From: Chloroflexota bacterium
GTDB lineage: Bacteria > Chloroflexota > Dehalococcoidia > Tepidiformales > Tepidiformaceae
Assembly (NCBI GenBank): GCA_963169135.1
Contig: CAUJEQ010000194.1
Location: 1 to 7,923, forward strand
Length of the DNA: 7,923 bases
Direction of reading: 5' to 3'
Shown piece by piece: positions 1-5,605 of this stretch. Each line of letters starts with the position of its first letter. Within the stretch, counting starts at the first letter, position 1. Below the pieces are notes generated by a model. It saw only the letters and a program-made list of their open reading frames with translations, did not search any database and had not been told where the DNA came from. The position numbers and the translations under genes are program-made.

Positions 1-561
1 CGCCATCCCGTGGTACTCGGGGTTGGGCATCACGCCTGTGCCGCTCATCAACCGGTTCGTGAAATTGAACATCGCCGTCACTTCGATGATGTCCCACGCA
101 TCCTCATCGCTGAACCCGACCGCGCGCAGCTCGTCGATGTCTTCCTCGCTCACGGTTACCGGGTCGAGCGTCAGCTTCACCGCGAAGTCGAGCATCGCCA
201 TCTGTTTTTCCGAAAGCCCCGCCCGCCGGTAGTCGAGCGTGATCCGGTCGCCCTTCACCGGGTCCTTCAACAGCGCCCGCACGGCGAAACCGTGACTGGT
301 GAGGCAATACAGGCACTGGTTCTGCATCGAAACGACGACCGAGATCATCTCGCGCTCGGCCTTCCCCAGCCCGGGGCTCGCCTGCATCAGGTCATCGAAA
401 TGCGCCCACCACTTGCTCATCCGCCCTTCGCGCCAGGCAAACGCCCGGAAAACGTTGGGCACAAAGCCCAGCTTCTCTTCGATCTGGCTGAACAGGGCCT
501 TCGTCTCGTCAGAGAGCGTTTCGCGGTCGGCGATGGGGAACCAGGAAATACGGTCACTCAT
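1..561 (-). CDS. AhpD-like peroxidase-related protein (carboxymuconolactone decarboxylase superfamily), 3' end cut by window edge
   Basis: The frame is open from the ATG at 561 down to base 1, giving 187 residues and no stop. It begins MSDRISWFPIADRETLSDE and contains KLGFVPNVFRAFA near residues 31-43. The AhpD-type core is E71, then C83-x2-C86-x3-H90 (NQCLYCLTSH). A later GFSDEDAWDIIEVTAMFNFTN stretch leads to a C-terminal NPEYHGMA. This order matches the uncharacterised peroxidase-related enzymes of the AhpD-like fold, which are usually about 190 residues and end just after an EYHxxG-type motif, so only a few residues should be missing. In the family the CxxC/His set supports thiol-based peroxide reduction, often of unknown substrate; the exact reaction here is inferred. 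It is probably cytoplasmic, with no signal peptide or membrane segment. It lies 35 bp downstream of the algH-like gene on the same strand and may be co-transcribed with it. No strong Shine-Dalgarno sequence precedes the ATG. Confidence 0.88.
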   Translation of the reverse strand, partial: MSDRISWFPIADRETLSDETKALFSQIEEKLGFVPNVFRAFAWREGRMSKWWAHFDDLMQASPGLGKAEREMISVVVSMQNQCLYCLTSHGFAVRALLKDPVKGDRITLDYRRAGLSEKQMAMLDFAVKLTLDPVTVSEEDIDELRAVGFSDEDAWDIIEVTAMFNFTNRLMSGTGVMPNPEYHGMA

Positions 562-596
562 GCGCGCAGGTTCTCGCCTCGCGCCGTGGCGGTCAA

Positions 597-1154
597 TCAG
601 TTCACACTCGGGTCGGCGGGCGCGAACGCAAATATCGCCAGCTTGCCTGGCTGCCGCCGCAGCACACTCCGCCACAGCTCGTCCGGCTCGCTCGTGAACA
701 GGTCTCTCTCCAGCGGGTCGACCACGAACCACGCCTCCTGCTCCAGTTCGCTTTCGAGCTGGCCCGCCGTCCACCCGGCATAGCCCGCGAACACCCGCAC
801 CTCCGCGAGCGTGGGGCCTACCTCTTCGAACGGCTGCGCGAGGTCCAGCAGCGCCGTCCGCCGGACCACGGCGTTGGTTGTCGGTGTGATCACCCAGTCG
901 TGGTGACGGCCCAGCACCAGCGCCGAACCCGTCTGGACCGGCCCGCCCTGGAACACGACGCGCGGGTTCGCGGCGAGTGGCGCGAACTGCGGCAAATGGT
1001 CCTCAACGGGCTCGTTCTCCAGCGGCCGGTTCAGCACCAGCCCCAGCGCGCCGTCTTCGTCGTGCATGCACATCAGCACCACCGTCCGGAAGAAGTTCGC
1101 GTCGGTCAGGGAGAGGCTGGCGACCAGGAGTTTGCCGGCGAGCGAATCGGCCAT
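597..1154 (-). CDS. algH: YqgE/AlgH (UPF0301, DUF179) family protein
   Basis: This 185-residue protein has nearly every family signature in order: GKLLVASLSLTDANFFRT (residues 7-24), GALGLVLNRP (35-44), FQGGPV (68-73), RVFAGYAGWTAGQLE (120-134), Trp142, and a DPSVN C-terminus. Both length and ends match full-length members. The biochemical role of the family is unresolved: AlgH was linked to alginate regulation in Pseudomonas, but most members are uncharacterised cytoplasmic proteins. The ATG at 1154 places the GKLL motif at residue 7, as is usual. No good ribosome binding site is visible; a GGAG lies about 20 bases upstream, too far to be convincing. It reads away from the SDR gene across a 131-bp divergent gap and is followed after 35 bp by the AhpD-like gene. 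Family assignment is firm; function is not. Confidence 0.93.
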   Translation of the reverse strand: MADSLAGKLLVASLSLTDANFFRTVVLMCMHDEDGALGLVLNRPLENEPVEDHLPQFAPLAANPRVVFQGGPVQTGSALVLGRHHDWVITPTTNAVVRRTALLDLAQPFEEVGPTLAEVRVFAGYAGWTAGQLESELEQEAWFVVDPLERDLFTSEPDELWRSVLRRQPGKLAIFAFAPADPSVN

Positions 1155-1223
1155 GCGTTGATCATGGCAGAACTCCGGGCAGGGGCCACCGCCCGCGCCC
1201 GGGCGTCTCGAAGTGTGATGTCG

Positions 1224-1256
1224 TTGACGCTCTCGTTTGACCGCCCGCCGTATACT
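1224..1256 (+). promoter_or_regulatory. Possible promoter for the SDR gene
   Basis: A TATACT hexamer (1251-1256) is one mismatch from the -10 consensus. It would place the transcription start near 1263, leaving a leader of about 23 bases before the ATG at 1286. The best -35-like match, TTGACG (1224-1229), is 21 bases upstream, which is too far for a standard sigma-70-type promoter. A second TTGACC (1237-1242) is too close. The -10 box is credible and the -35 is doubtful. I found no clear promoter for the divergent algH-like gene in the same gap. Confidence 0.35.
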
Positions 1257-1271
1257 CCGCCTGCTCGGAAA

Positions 1272-1277
1272 TGGAGG
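1272..1277 (+). promoter_or_regulatory. Ribosome binding site that decides the SDR start
   Basis: TGGAGG lies 8 bases before the ATG at 1286. It overlaps the upstream in-frame ATG at 1271, which has no Shine-Dalgarno sequence of its own. This favours translation from 1286, which also puts the Rossmann strand MRVLVTGG at the N-terminus, as expected for the family. Confidence 0.7.
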
Positions 1278-1285
1278 CTATTGCA

Positions 1286-2272
1286 ATGCGCGTGCTCGTT
1301 ACCGGGGGCACCGGGTTCGTGGGCGCCCATACCGTGAAGGAACTCGTCGACGCCGGGCACTCGGTGAAGCTGCTGGTGCGCGACCCGGCCCGGATCGAAC
1401 CTGCGCTCGGCCCGCTGGGCGTCTCAGGCCCCGATTTCGTGACCGGCGACGTCACCGATGCCGAGGCCGTGGCGCGCGCGCTCGAGGGATGCGAGGCAGT
1501 CATCCACGGTGCCAGTGTCTATTCGAACGACCCTCGCCGAAGCAAGGAAATCGCAGCCACCAACCTTGCCGGGGCGAAGGCGGTGCTCGGACAGGCCGTC
1601 GAGCGCGGTCTCGACACTATCGTCCACGTCTCGAGCATCGTCGCCCTGCTCCCCGCGCCGGAGCGTGTCATCCGCGAAGACGGACCGGTGGGATCGGGCG
1701 CACCGCCCTACGCGACCTCCAAGCAGGAGCAGGAGCGGTATGCCCGTGATCTGCAGGACCAGGGTGCACCGGTCGTGATTACCTACCCAGGGAGTGTCTG
1801 GGGCCCCAACGACCCCTACGACGGTGAAAGCACCCTGGTGGCGCGCAACTTCAAACGCGGCCTCGTGCCGTTCGTCCCTGCGGGCCGCTTGCCGATCGTC
1901 GATGTGCGTGACGTGGCCATCGCTCATGCCCGGGTGCTGGAGCCGGGCAAGGGCCCGCGCCGCTATGTGCTCGGCGGCGAAGCGGTGCCGCTGAACCGCC
2001 TGGTGAAAGGCGTCTGCAGCGAAGCCGGCGTTCGCCGCCCCCGTATCCCCATACCCCGCGCGGCTGCATACATGGGCGGCCGCATCACCGCTCCTCTCCA
2101 GCGGGTCGTCCCGTTCCGGCTGCCGATCGACCCCAGCAGCACCTGGGTGCTCTGGTGCAACGCCCATGCCGACTGTTCGCGCGCGGAACAGGAGCTCGGT
2201 GTGACCTTCCGCCCGCTGGAGGAGACCCTCCGCGACCAGGTCGCCTGGCAGAAAGCTGCGGGCCGCCTGTAG
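1286..2272 (+). CDS. NAD(P)-dependent extended SDR (epimerase / dihydroflavonol-4-reductase-like)
   Basis: This is a 328-residue extended short-chain dehydrogenase/reductase. The N-terminal Rossmann motif TGGTGFVG (residues 6-13) binds NAD(P). An acidic GDVTD lies near 54-58, VSS (115-117) supplies the catalytic Ser region, and Y142-x3-K146 (YATSK) is the catalytic pair. PGSVWGPND (168-176) is the typical substrate-domain turn. The pattern resembles dihydroflavonol-4-reductase-like and NAD-dependent epimerase/dehydratase proteins, which reduce or epimerise carbonyl or sugar-nucleotide substrates; the substrate cannot be read from the sequence. The protein is soluble, with no signal peptide. 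An upstream in-frame ATG at 1271 would add five residues but overlaps the ribosome binding site. The gene is divergent from the algH-like gene, and its TAG is separated by one base from the stop of the oppositely oriented CoA-transferase. A link to the acyl-CoA genes is possible but unproven. Confidence 0.92.
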   Translation: MRVLVTGGTGFVGAHTVKELVDAGHSVKLLVRDPARIEPALGPLGVSGPDFVTGDVTDAEAVARALEGCEAVIHGASVYSNDPRRSKEIAATNLAGAKAVLGQAVERGLDTIVHVSSIVALLPAPERVIREDGPVGSGAPPYATSKQEQERYARDLQDQGAPVVITYPGSVWGPNDPYDGESTLVARNFKRGLVPFVPAGRLPIVDVRDVAIAHARVLEPGKGPRRYVLGGEAVPLNRLVKGVCSEAGVRRPRIPIPRAAAYMGGRITAPLQRVVPFRLPIDPSSTWVLWCNAHADCSRAEQELGVTFRPLEETLRDQVAWQKAAGRL

Positions 2273-2273
2273 C

Positions 2274-3488
2274 TCAGGCCGGGGCCGGCACCGGCGGATC
2301 GATCCCGAGCACGCCGCGGTCCGCCAGCGCCCGGATCTCGCCGTCGTTCAGCCCGAGTTCGCGCGCCAGCACCGCGGCGGTGTGCTCGCCCAGCAACGGC
2401 GCCCGGCGAAGCTCCGCCTGCGGTTCGCTCAGGTGGATGGGCGGTGCCAGCAGCTGGAAATCGCCAACGACCGGGTGCTCGAGCGTGCGGATCATGTCGC
2501 GCTCGTTCAGATGCGGGTCGCTGAAGATGTCGTCGGTATCGAACACCGCGCTGCAGGGCACACCGGCCGCGGCCAGGTGGTCCATCGCTTCCCACTTCGT
2601 CCGCTGGCGAGTCCAGTTCGCGATGTGCTCCCAGAGCTCGTCGCCGTGCTGGTGCCTGTCGCGCACGGTCGCGAATCGCGGGTCCATGCCCAGCTCCGGC
2701 AGGTCGATCGCCGCGACCAGCGAATCCCACATCCGCGAGGTCACCACCATGATGTAGAGGTAGTCGTTCGGGCCGCCCGGCGCGCACGGATACAGGTCAG
2801 TCGGCACGACCGTCCGGTTGCCGCGGCGCGCGATCGGGCTGCCCCGCCATTCCCGCTGCGACATCGGTTCGCGCATGAAGTTCGCGATGATCTCCTGCAT
2901 CGCGATCTCCACCACCTGTCCCCGCCCCGTCCGCAACCGCTGGATGTACGCCCCGAGAATGCCCAGGGCCGCATGCACGCCCGAGCCGGTGTCCCCAAAG
3001 GTCGCCCCGGGCCGGGTCGGGGGTCCGTCCGGCTCGCCGGTCACGCTGAAGGCCCCGCCTGCCGCCTGGGCGATCATGTCGAAGCACTTGTACTCGCTCC
3101 GCGGCCCCGTGATCCCGAAGCCCTTGATCGTGGCGTAGATGATGGCCGGGTTAAGCGCGCTCAGCACGTCGTAGTCGATACCCAGCTTCTCCATCGTCCC
3201 CAGCGTGAAGTTCTCCACCACGACGTCGAACTTCGGCACCATCTTCAGGAACAGGTCGCGGCCTTCGGGCGTGTCGAGGGCGATCGCGACGCTCTGCTTG
3301 TTGTTGTTGAAGGAGAGGAAGTAGAGCGAGTCCTTGCCGCCGCCGGCCACGTTCCGGCCCGGGTCGCCCATGCCGGGCCGTTCGATTTTGACGACATCGG
3401 CGCCGAACCACGCGAGGTACTGCGTGCAGGTGGTGCCGGCTTCGTACTGGGTGAGATCGAGTACTTTGACGCCATCGAGCGCAGGCAT
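2274..3488 (-). CDS. Class III CoA-transferase (CaiB/BaiF, formyl-CoA transferase family)
   Basis: This 404-residue protein is the usual length for family III CoA-transferases, which move CoA from one acyl-CoA to another carboxylic acid through an aspartyl-CoA anhydride. The N-terminus has LDGVKVLDLTQYEAGTTCTQ and then LAWFGADVVKIERPG (25-39). NNNKQSVAIAL follows at 61-71. The expected catalytic Asp is D166 in GATFGDTGSG, in the position of D169 of formyl-CoA transferase. TGRGQVVEIAM lies at 187-197, FSDPHLNERDM at 322-332 and PLLGEHT at 364-370. Substrate is not predictable: carnitine, oxalate, succinate-linked and alpha-methylacyl-CoA racemase-like members share these motifs. The ATG at 3488 has AGGAG six bases upstream and a promoter-like sequence at 3518-3546, so it is probably its own transcription unit. 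It ends one base from the SDR stop, with no separate terminator seen. The thiolase lies upstream on the same strand, behind a terminator. Confidence 0.94.
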   Translation of the reverse strand: MPALDGVKVLDLTQYEAGTTCTQYLAWFGADVVKIERPGMGDPGRNVAGGGKDSLYFLSFNNNKQSVAIALDTPEGRDLFLKMVPKFDVVVENFTLGTMEKLGIDYDVLSALNPAIIYATIKGFGITGPRSEYKCFDMIAQAAGGAFSVTGEPDGPPTRPGATFGDTGSGVHAALGILGAYIQRLRTGRGQVVEIAMQEIIANFMREPMSQREWRGSPIARRGNRTVVPTDLYPCAPGGPNDYLYIMVVTSRMWDSLVAAIDLPELGMDPRFATVRDRHQHGDELWEHIANWTRQRTKWEAMDHLAAAGVPCSAVFDTDDIFSDPHLNERDMIRTLEHPVVGDFQLLAPPIHLSEPQAELRRAPLLGEHTAAVLARELGLNDGEIRALADRGVLGIDPPVPAPA

Positions 3489-3494
3489 AGACGG

Positions 3495-3499
3495 CTCCT
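3495..3499 (-). promoter_or_regulatory. Ribosome binding site of the CoA-transferase
   Basis: On the minus strand AGGAG sits six bases before the ATG at 3488, fixing that start. The site is flanked by CCTC-CGA-GAGG, a short stem that could pair with part of it; four base pairs is too little to claim regulation. Confidence 0.7.
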
Positions 3500-3517
3500 C
3501 TCGGAGGTATTGGCGCG

Positions 3518-3546
3518 AGTGTACGTGCCGTGGCCCGCCGCGTCAG
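3518..3546 (-). promoter_or_regulatory. Probable promoter of the CoA-transferase
   Basis: Read on the minus strand, CTGACG (3546-3541) and TACACT (3523-3518) are separated by exactly 17 bases, each matching four of six consensus positions. The predicted transcription start is near 3511, giving a leader of about 22 bases that includes the AGGAG. This is the best sigma-70-like pair in the 185-bp gap, which otherwise holds only the thiolase terminator. Prediction only. Confidence 0.42.
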
Positions 3547-3626
3547 CCAGCGCTCGCCCGTCCCCTGCCCGATCCGCGTCGACGTGGGCGGACGCGCCTC
3601 GCCGATGGCGGCGCGGGGCACGAAGA

Positions 3627-3648
3627 ACGGGGGCCAAAAGGCCCCCGT
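3627..3648 (-). terminator. Intrinsic terminator of the thiolase gene
   Basis: A perfect 9-bp stem (ACGGGGGCC paired with GGCCCCCGT) closes a four-base loop. It lies 25 bases past the thiolase TAA and, on the minus strand, is followed by TCTTCG, a weak pyrimidine-rich tail rather than a full U tract. Position, stem strength and orientation fit termination of thiolase transcription before the CoA-transferase promoter. Confidence 0.75.
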
Positions 3649-3673
3649 CCAGGTGTTGTCCGTTAGCCCGGGA

Positions 3674-4981
3674 TTAGACGCGCTCGATGATGGTGCTGAT
3701 GCCCATGCCGGCGCCGATGCACTGCGTGGCGAGGCCGTAGCGGCCGCCGCTGCGGCGCAGCTCGTGCGCCACGGCGAGCACCAGGCGGGCGCCGGTGGCG
3801 CCGAGCGGGTGGCCGATCGCGATCGAGCCGCCGTTGACGTTCACGCGGTCCAGCGGGATGCCCAGCTCCTTGCACGACGGGATCACCTGGGCCGCGAAGG
3901 CCTCGTTGAACTCGACGCGGTCGATCTGGTCGGCGGTAATGCCGGCGTGGCGGAGCGCCTTGCGGGTTGAAGGGATCGGGCCGAGGCCCATCACCTGCGG
4001 CTTCACTCCCGCGACGCCATAGCCGACGATGCGCGCCAGCGGCTCGAGGCCGAGTTCCAGCGCCTTCTTCTCGCTCATGATGAGGACAGCGCTGAAGCCG
4101 TCGTTCGTGGGGCAGGCGTTGCCGGCCGTAATCCGGAGCTCGGAACCCGTTGGGCTGACGATGCCCTTCACCGGGGGCAGCGAGCCGAGCGTTTCCATGT
4201 TCGTGCCCGGCCGGATGCACTCGTCGCGGTCGAAGACGATCGTCTTGCCGTGCTCCGCCTCGACCCAGTTCCCTTCGGCGTCAAACACCGGCTCTTCGAC
4301 TTCGAGCGGGATGATTTCGTCCTTGTAGACGCCCTTCTCGTAGGCGGCCACGGCCTTGCGGTGGCTGTCGACCGAGAACTGGTCCATCTCTTCGCGGCTG
4401 AGGTTGTACACCTCGGCCACGTTCTGGGCCGTCTGCGTCATCGAGAGCACGGGCGAGTAGTCGAGGATTTCATCCTGGAACGCAACGCCGAAGTCGTCGT
4501 AGTGGTTCGGGGCCAGGTTGCGCTGCTCGGCGGTCTGCTCCAGCCGGCGCTTGTTGAACTCCGTGATGCGCGTGGTTGCGCGGGCGCCGCCACCGCCGCC
4601 GAGCTGGCGGCCCATGCGCTCGGCACCGATCGCGATGCCGCACTCCGTCGCGCCGACCATGACCGACTGAGCGACGCGGTGGAGCGTCTCCATGCTCGAA
4701 CCGCACTGGCGGTTGGTGTCGAACGCCGAGATCTCGGCCGGGAGGCCGGCAAGACGGGCGATGGTGTCGGCGCCAATGCCGGCCAGTTCGCCCGCGCCGC
4801 CGACGTTGCCCAGGCCGATGTCCTCGACCAGCCAGGGCGAGACCTTCGGGTTGCGCTCCATCAGGGCCCGGACGATCTGTGCGCCCACTTCATCGAGGCG
4901 AGTGGCCACGAGTTTTCCGCGCCCGCCGCGCCCGAAGGCCGAACGGACACCATCGACGATGACAGCGTTTTGCAGTTCCAA
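3674..4981 (-). CDS. Thiolase (acetyl-CoA C-acyltransferase / acetyltransferase family)
   Basis: Thiolases cleave 3-ketoacyl-CoA with CoA, or condense two acyl-CoAs. From the TTG at 4981 the protein has 435 residues, starting M-ELQNAVIVDGVRSAFGR, the usual thiolase N-terminus. The nucleophilic Cys is C93 in NRQCGSS, NEAFAAQ (359-365) supplies the Asn, GHPLGATGAR holds H391, and TQCIGAGMG holds the second active Cys, C421. All four catalytic elements are present. Upstream in-frame sequence to 5236 exists but is arginine/alanine-rich and unlike a thiolase; the TTG has AAAGGA at good spacing and puts the start where the family begins. The protein is longer than the roughly 390 residues of many thiolases, with a five-glycine run near 128-132 and extended central loops. 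AGNACPTNDG and CIGAGMG differ from the commoner AGNASxxNDG and CxGGGxG. Physiological direction and chain length are unknown. It has a promoter-like site upstream and a terminator downstream, so it is probably monocistronic. Confidence 0.94.
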   Translation of the reverse strand: MELQNAVIVDGVRSAFGRGGRGKLVATRLDEVGAQIVRALMERNPKVSPWLVEDIGLGNVGGAGELAGIGADTIARLAGLPAEISAFDTNRQCGSSMETLHRVAQSVMVGATECGIAIGAERMGRQLGGGGGARATTRITEFNKRRLEQTAEQRNLAPNHYDDFGVAFQDEILDYSPVLSMTQTAQNVAEVYNLSREEMDQFSVDSHRKAVAAYEKGVYKDEIIPLEVEEPVFDAEGNWVEAEHGKTIVFDRDECIRPGTNMETLGSLPPVKGIVSPTGSELRITAGNACPTNDGFSAVLIMSEKKALELGLEPLARIVGYGVAGVKPQVMGLGPIPSTRKALRHAGITADQIDRVEFNEAFAAQVIPSCKELGIPLDRVNVNGGSIAIGHPLGATGARLVLAVAHELRRSGGRYGLATQCIGAGMGISTIIERV

Positions 4982-4987
4982 GAGGGA

Positions 4988-4994
4988 TTCCTTT
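4988..4994 (-). promoter_or_regulatory. Ribosome binding site supporting the thiolase TTG start
   Basis: On the minus strand AAAGGAA is followed, about seven bases on, by the TTG at 4981-4979. No in-frame ATG lies near the expected N-terminus, so this site decides the start. Confidence 0.65.
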
Positions 4995-5043
4995 GCGATG
5001 TGCTGAGCCGGCAGCACGACACCGTCGACTCGCAGTGGCTCGC

Positions 5044-5072
5044 ATGATAGGACATTGGAGCGGAGTTGTGGA
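5044..5072 (-). promoter_or_regulatory. Probable promoter of the thiolase
   Basis: On the minus strand TCCACA (5072-5067, four of six -35 matches) and TATCAT (5049-5044, five of six -10 matches) are separated by 17 bases. The start would fall near 5037, leaving a leader of roughly 56 bases before the TTG. The sequence lies in the 113-bp gap between the short gene ending at 5095 and the thiolase. Confidence 0.45.
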
Positions 5073-5094
5073 TTTGTCGTACGAACTTCGCACC

Positions 5095-5415
5095 CTATGC
5101 GCAGGGCAGCGTGGGCAACCACTCGGCCGCGTGCCGGTTCGCGAGGCGGTCGCGCGATTGCCATGCCGGCCGTGCGCCGGTCTGCCAGCCGGGCGCACCG
5201 CCTGCCCGCCGCACCGCCGCCACGCGCACGCCGCACCGCTCGAAAGCGGCGAAGAGCGCAGCGAGCGGCGCCCGCGGTTCGAAATACAGACCTTCGGCAG
5301 TCCGGCTCGTCATGCCCGCGAGCCCGCTCCGTTCGAGGTGCGCGCCAAATCCCCGGGGGATGGTCGGGGCTTCAACGATGTAGCCCCGGGAGGCGATGCT
5401 GGTTGGTGTGTTCAT
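5095..5415 (-). CDS. Hypothetical protein, 106 residues, no recognised family
   Basis: I do not recognise this protein. From the ATG at 5415 it reads MNTPTSIASRGYIVEAPTIP and ends AEWLPTLPCA. About 81% of codons end in G or C, as expected for a real gene in this genome. A plausible amphipathic helix runs from RAPLAALFAAFERCGVRV (48-65) into a basic, Trp-containing tail (W77, W85, W99). It has two cysteines (61, 105), no transmembrane segment and no clear signal peptide. The frame stays open upstream to an ATG at 5526, but codons there (ATA, AGA, ACA) look less native, so I chose 5415. The ribosome binding site is poor (an AGGC just upstream). It lies between the chemoreceptor terminator and the thiolase promoter and is likely a separate small unit, or a decayed gene remnant. 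Without it, 4982-5605 would be a 624-bp gap. Confidence 0.42.
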   Translation of the reverse strand: MNTPTSIASRGYIVEAPTIPRGFGAHLERSGLAGMTSRTAEGLYFEPRAPLAALFAAFERCGVRVAAVRRAGGAPGWQTGARPAWQSRDRLANRHAAEWLPTLPCA

Positions 5416-5543
5416 GGCCTGCCTGCTCTGTGCTGTTCTTGCCGGAGGTATGGCCCCAGACCCGCCCGGGGTGCCGGTTGGCTCGCCGAACAAGGTAAAG
5501 ATCACGAACCCGCCCGGCACCCGCATCTCGTCCCGGAGACAAA
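5416..5543. other. Intergenic stretch with no assignable gene
   Basis: This lies between the short hypothetical gene and the chemoreceptor terminator. The minus strand is open (start at 5526, in frame with the hypothetical gene). The plus strand from 5396 encodes a hydrophobic, signal-peptide-like start (MLVGVFMACLLCAVLAGG) that then runs through the terminator and antisense to the chemoreceptor. Neither reading has a well-spaced ribosome binding site. I see no promoter pair with good spacing here. Confidence 0.4.
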
Positions 5544-5577
5544 CAGCACCGCCCGGGAACTCTCCCGGGCGGTGCTG
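5544..5577 (-). terminator. Strong intrinsic terminator of the chemoreceptor gene
   Basis: A perfect 15-bp stem (CAGCACCGCCCGGGA with its complement) closes a four-base loop. It starts 28 bases beyond the chemoreceptor TGA and, on the minus strand, is followed directly by TTTGTCT. This is a textbook Rho-independent layout, with a somewhat short U tract. It separates the chemoreceptor from the genes to its left. Confidence 0.9.
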
Positions 5578-5605
5578 GTGTAGGACGGGACGGTTCTGCC
5601 CGGGC

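Noticed and set aside
10..783. A 257-codon plus-strand open frame across the left-edge genes
   Set aside because: It spans two clear minus-strand genes and their gap, which a real gene would not do, and has the low-complexity Arg/His-rich look of a shadow frame.
1963..2787. A 274-codon minus-strand open frame spanning the SDR/CoA-transferase junction
   Set aside because: It overlaps two recognised genes in non-coding frames and shows no family motif.
3495..3507. Stem that could hide the CoA-transferase ribosome binding site
   Set aside because: Only four base pairs with a three-base loop; too weak and too common to claim regulation or a riboswitch.
2382..3677. A 431-codon plus-strand open frame antisense to the CoA-transferase
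   Set aside because: Composition is Arg/His/Val/Pro-rich and featureless; the opposite strand carries all CoA-transferase motifs.
4250..5047. A 265-codon plus-strand open frame antisense to the thiolase
   Set aside because: Shadow of the thiolase: no recognisable motif, and it covers only part of the gene.
4982..5236. N-terminal extension of the thiolase from the ATG at 5236
   Set aside because: The added 85 residues are Arg/Ala-rich, unlike any thiolase start, cross the likely promoter and overlap the short gene on the same strand.
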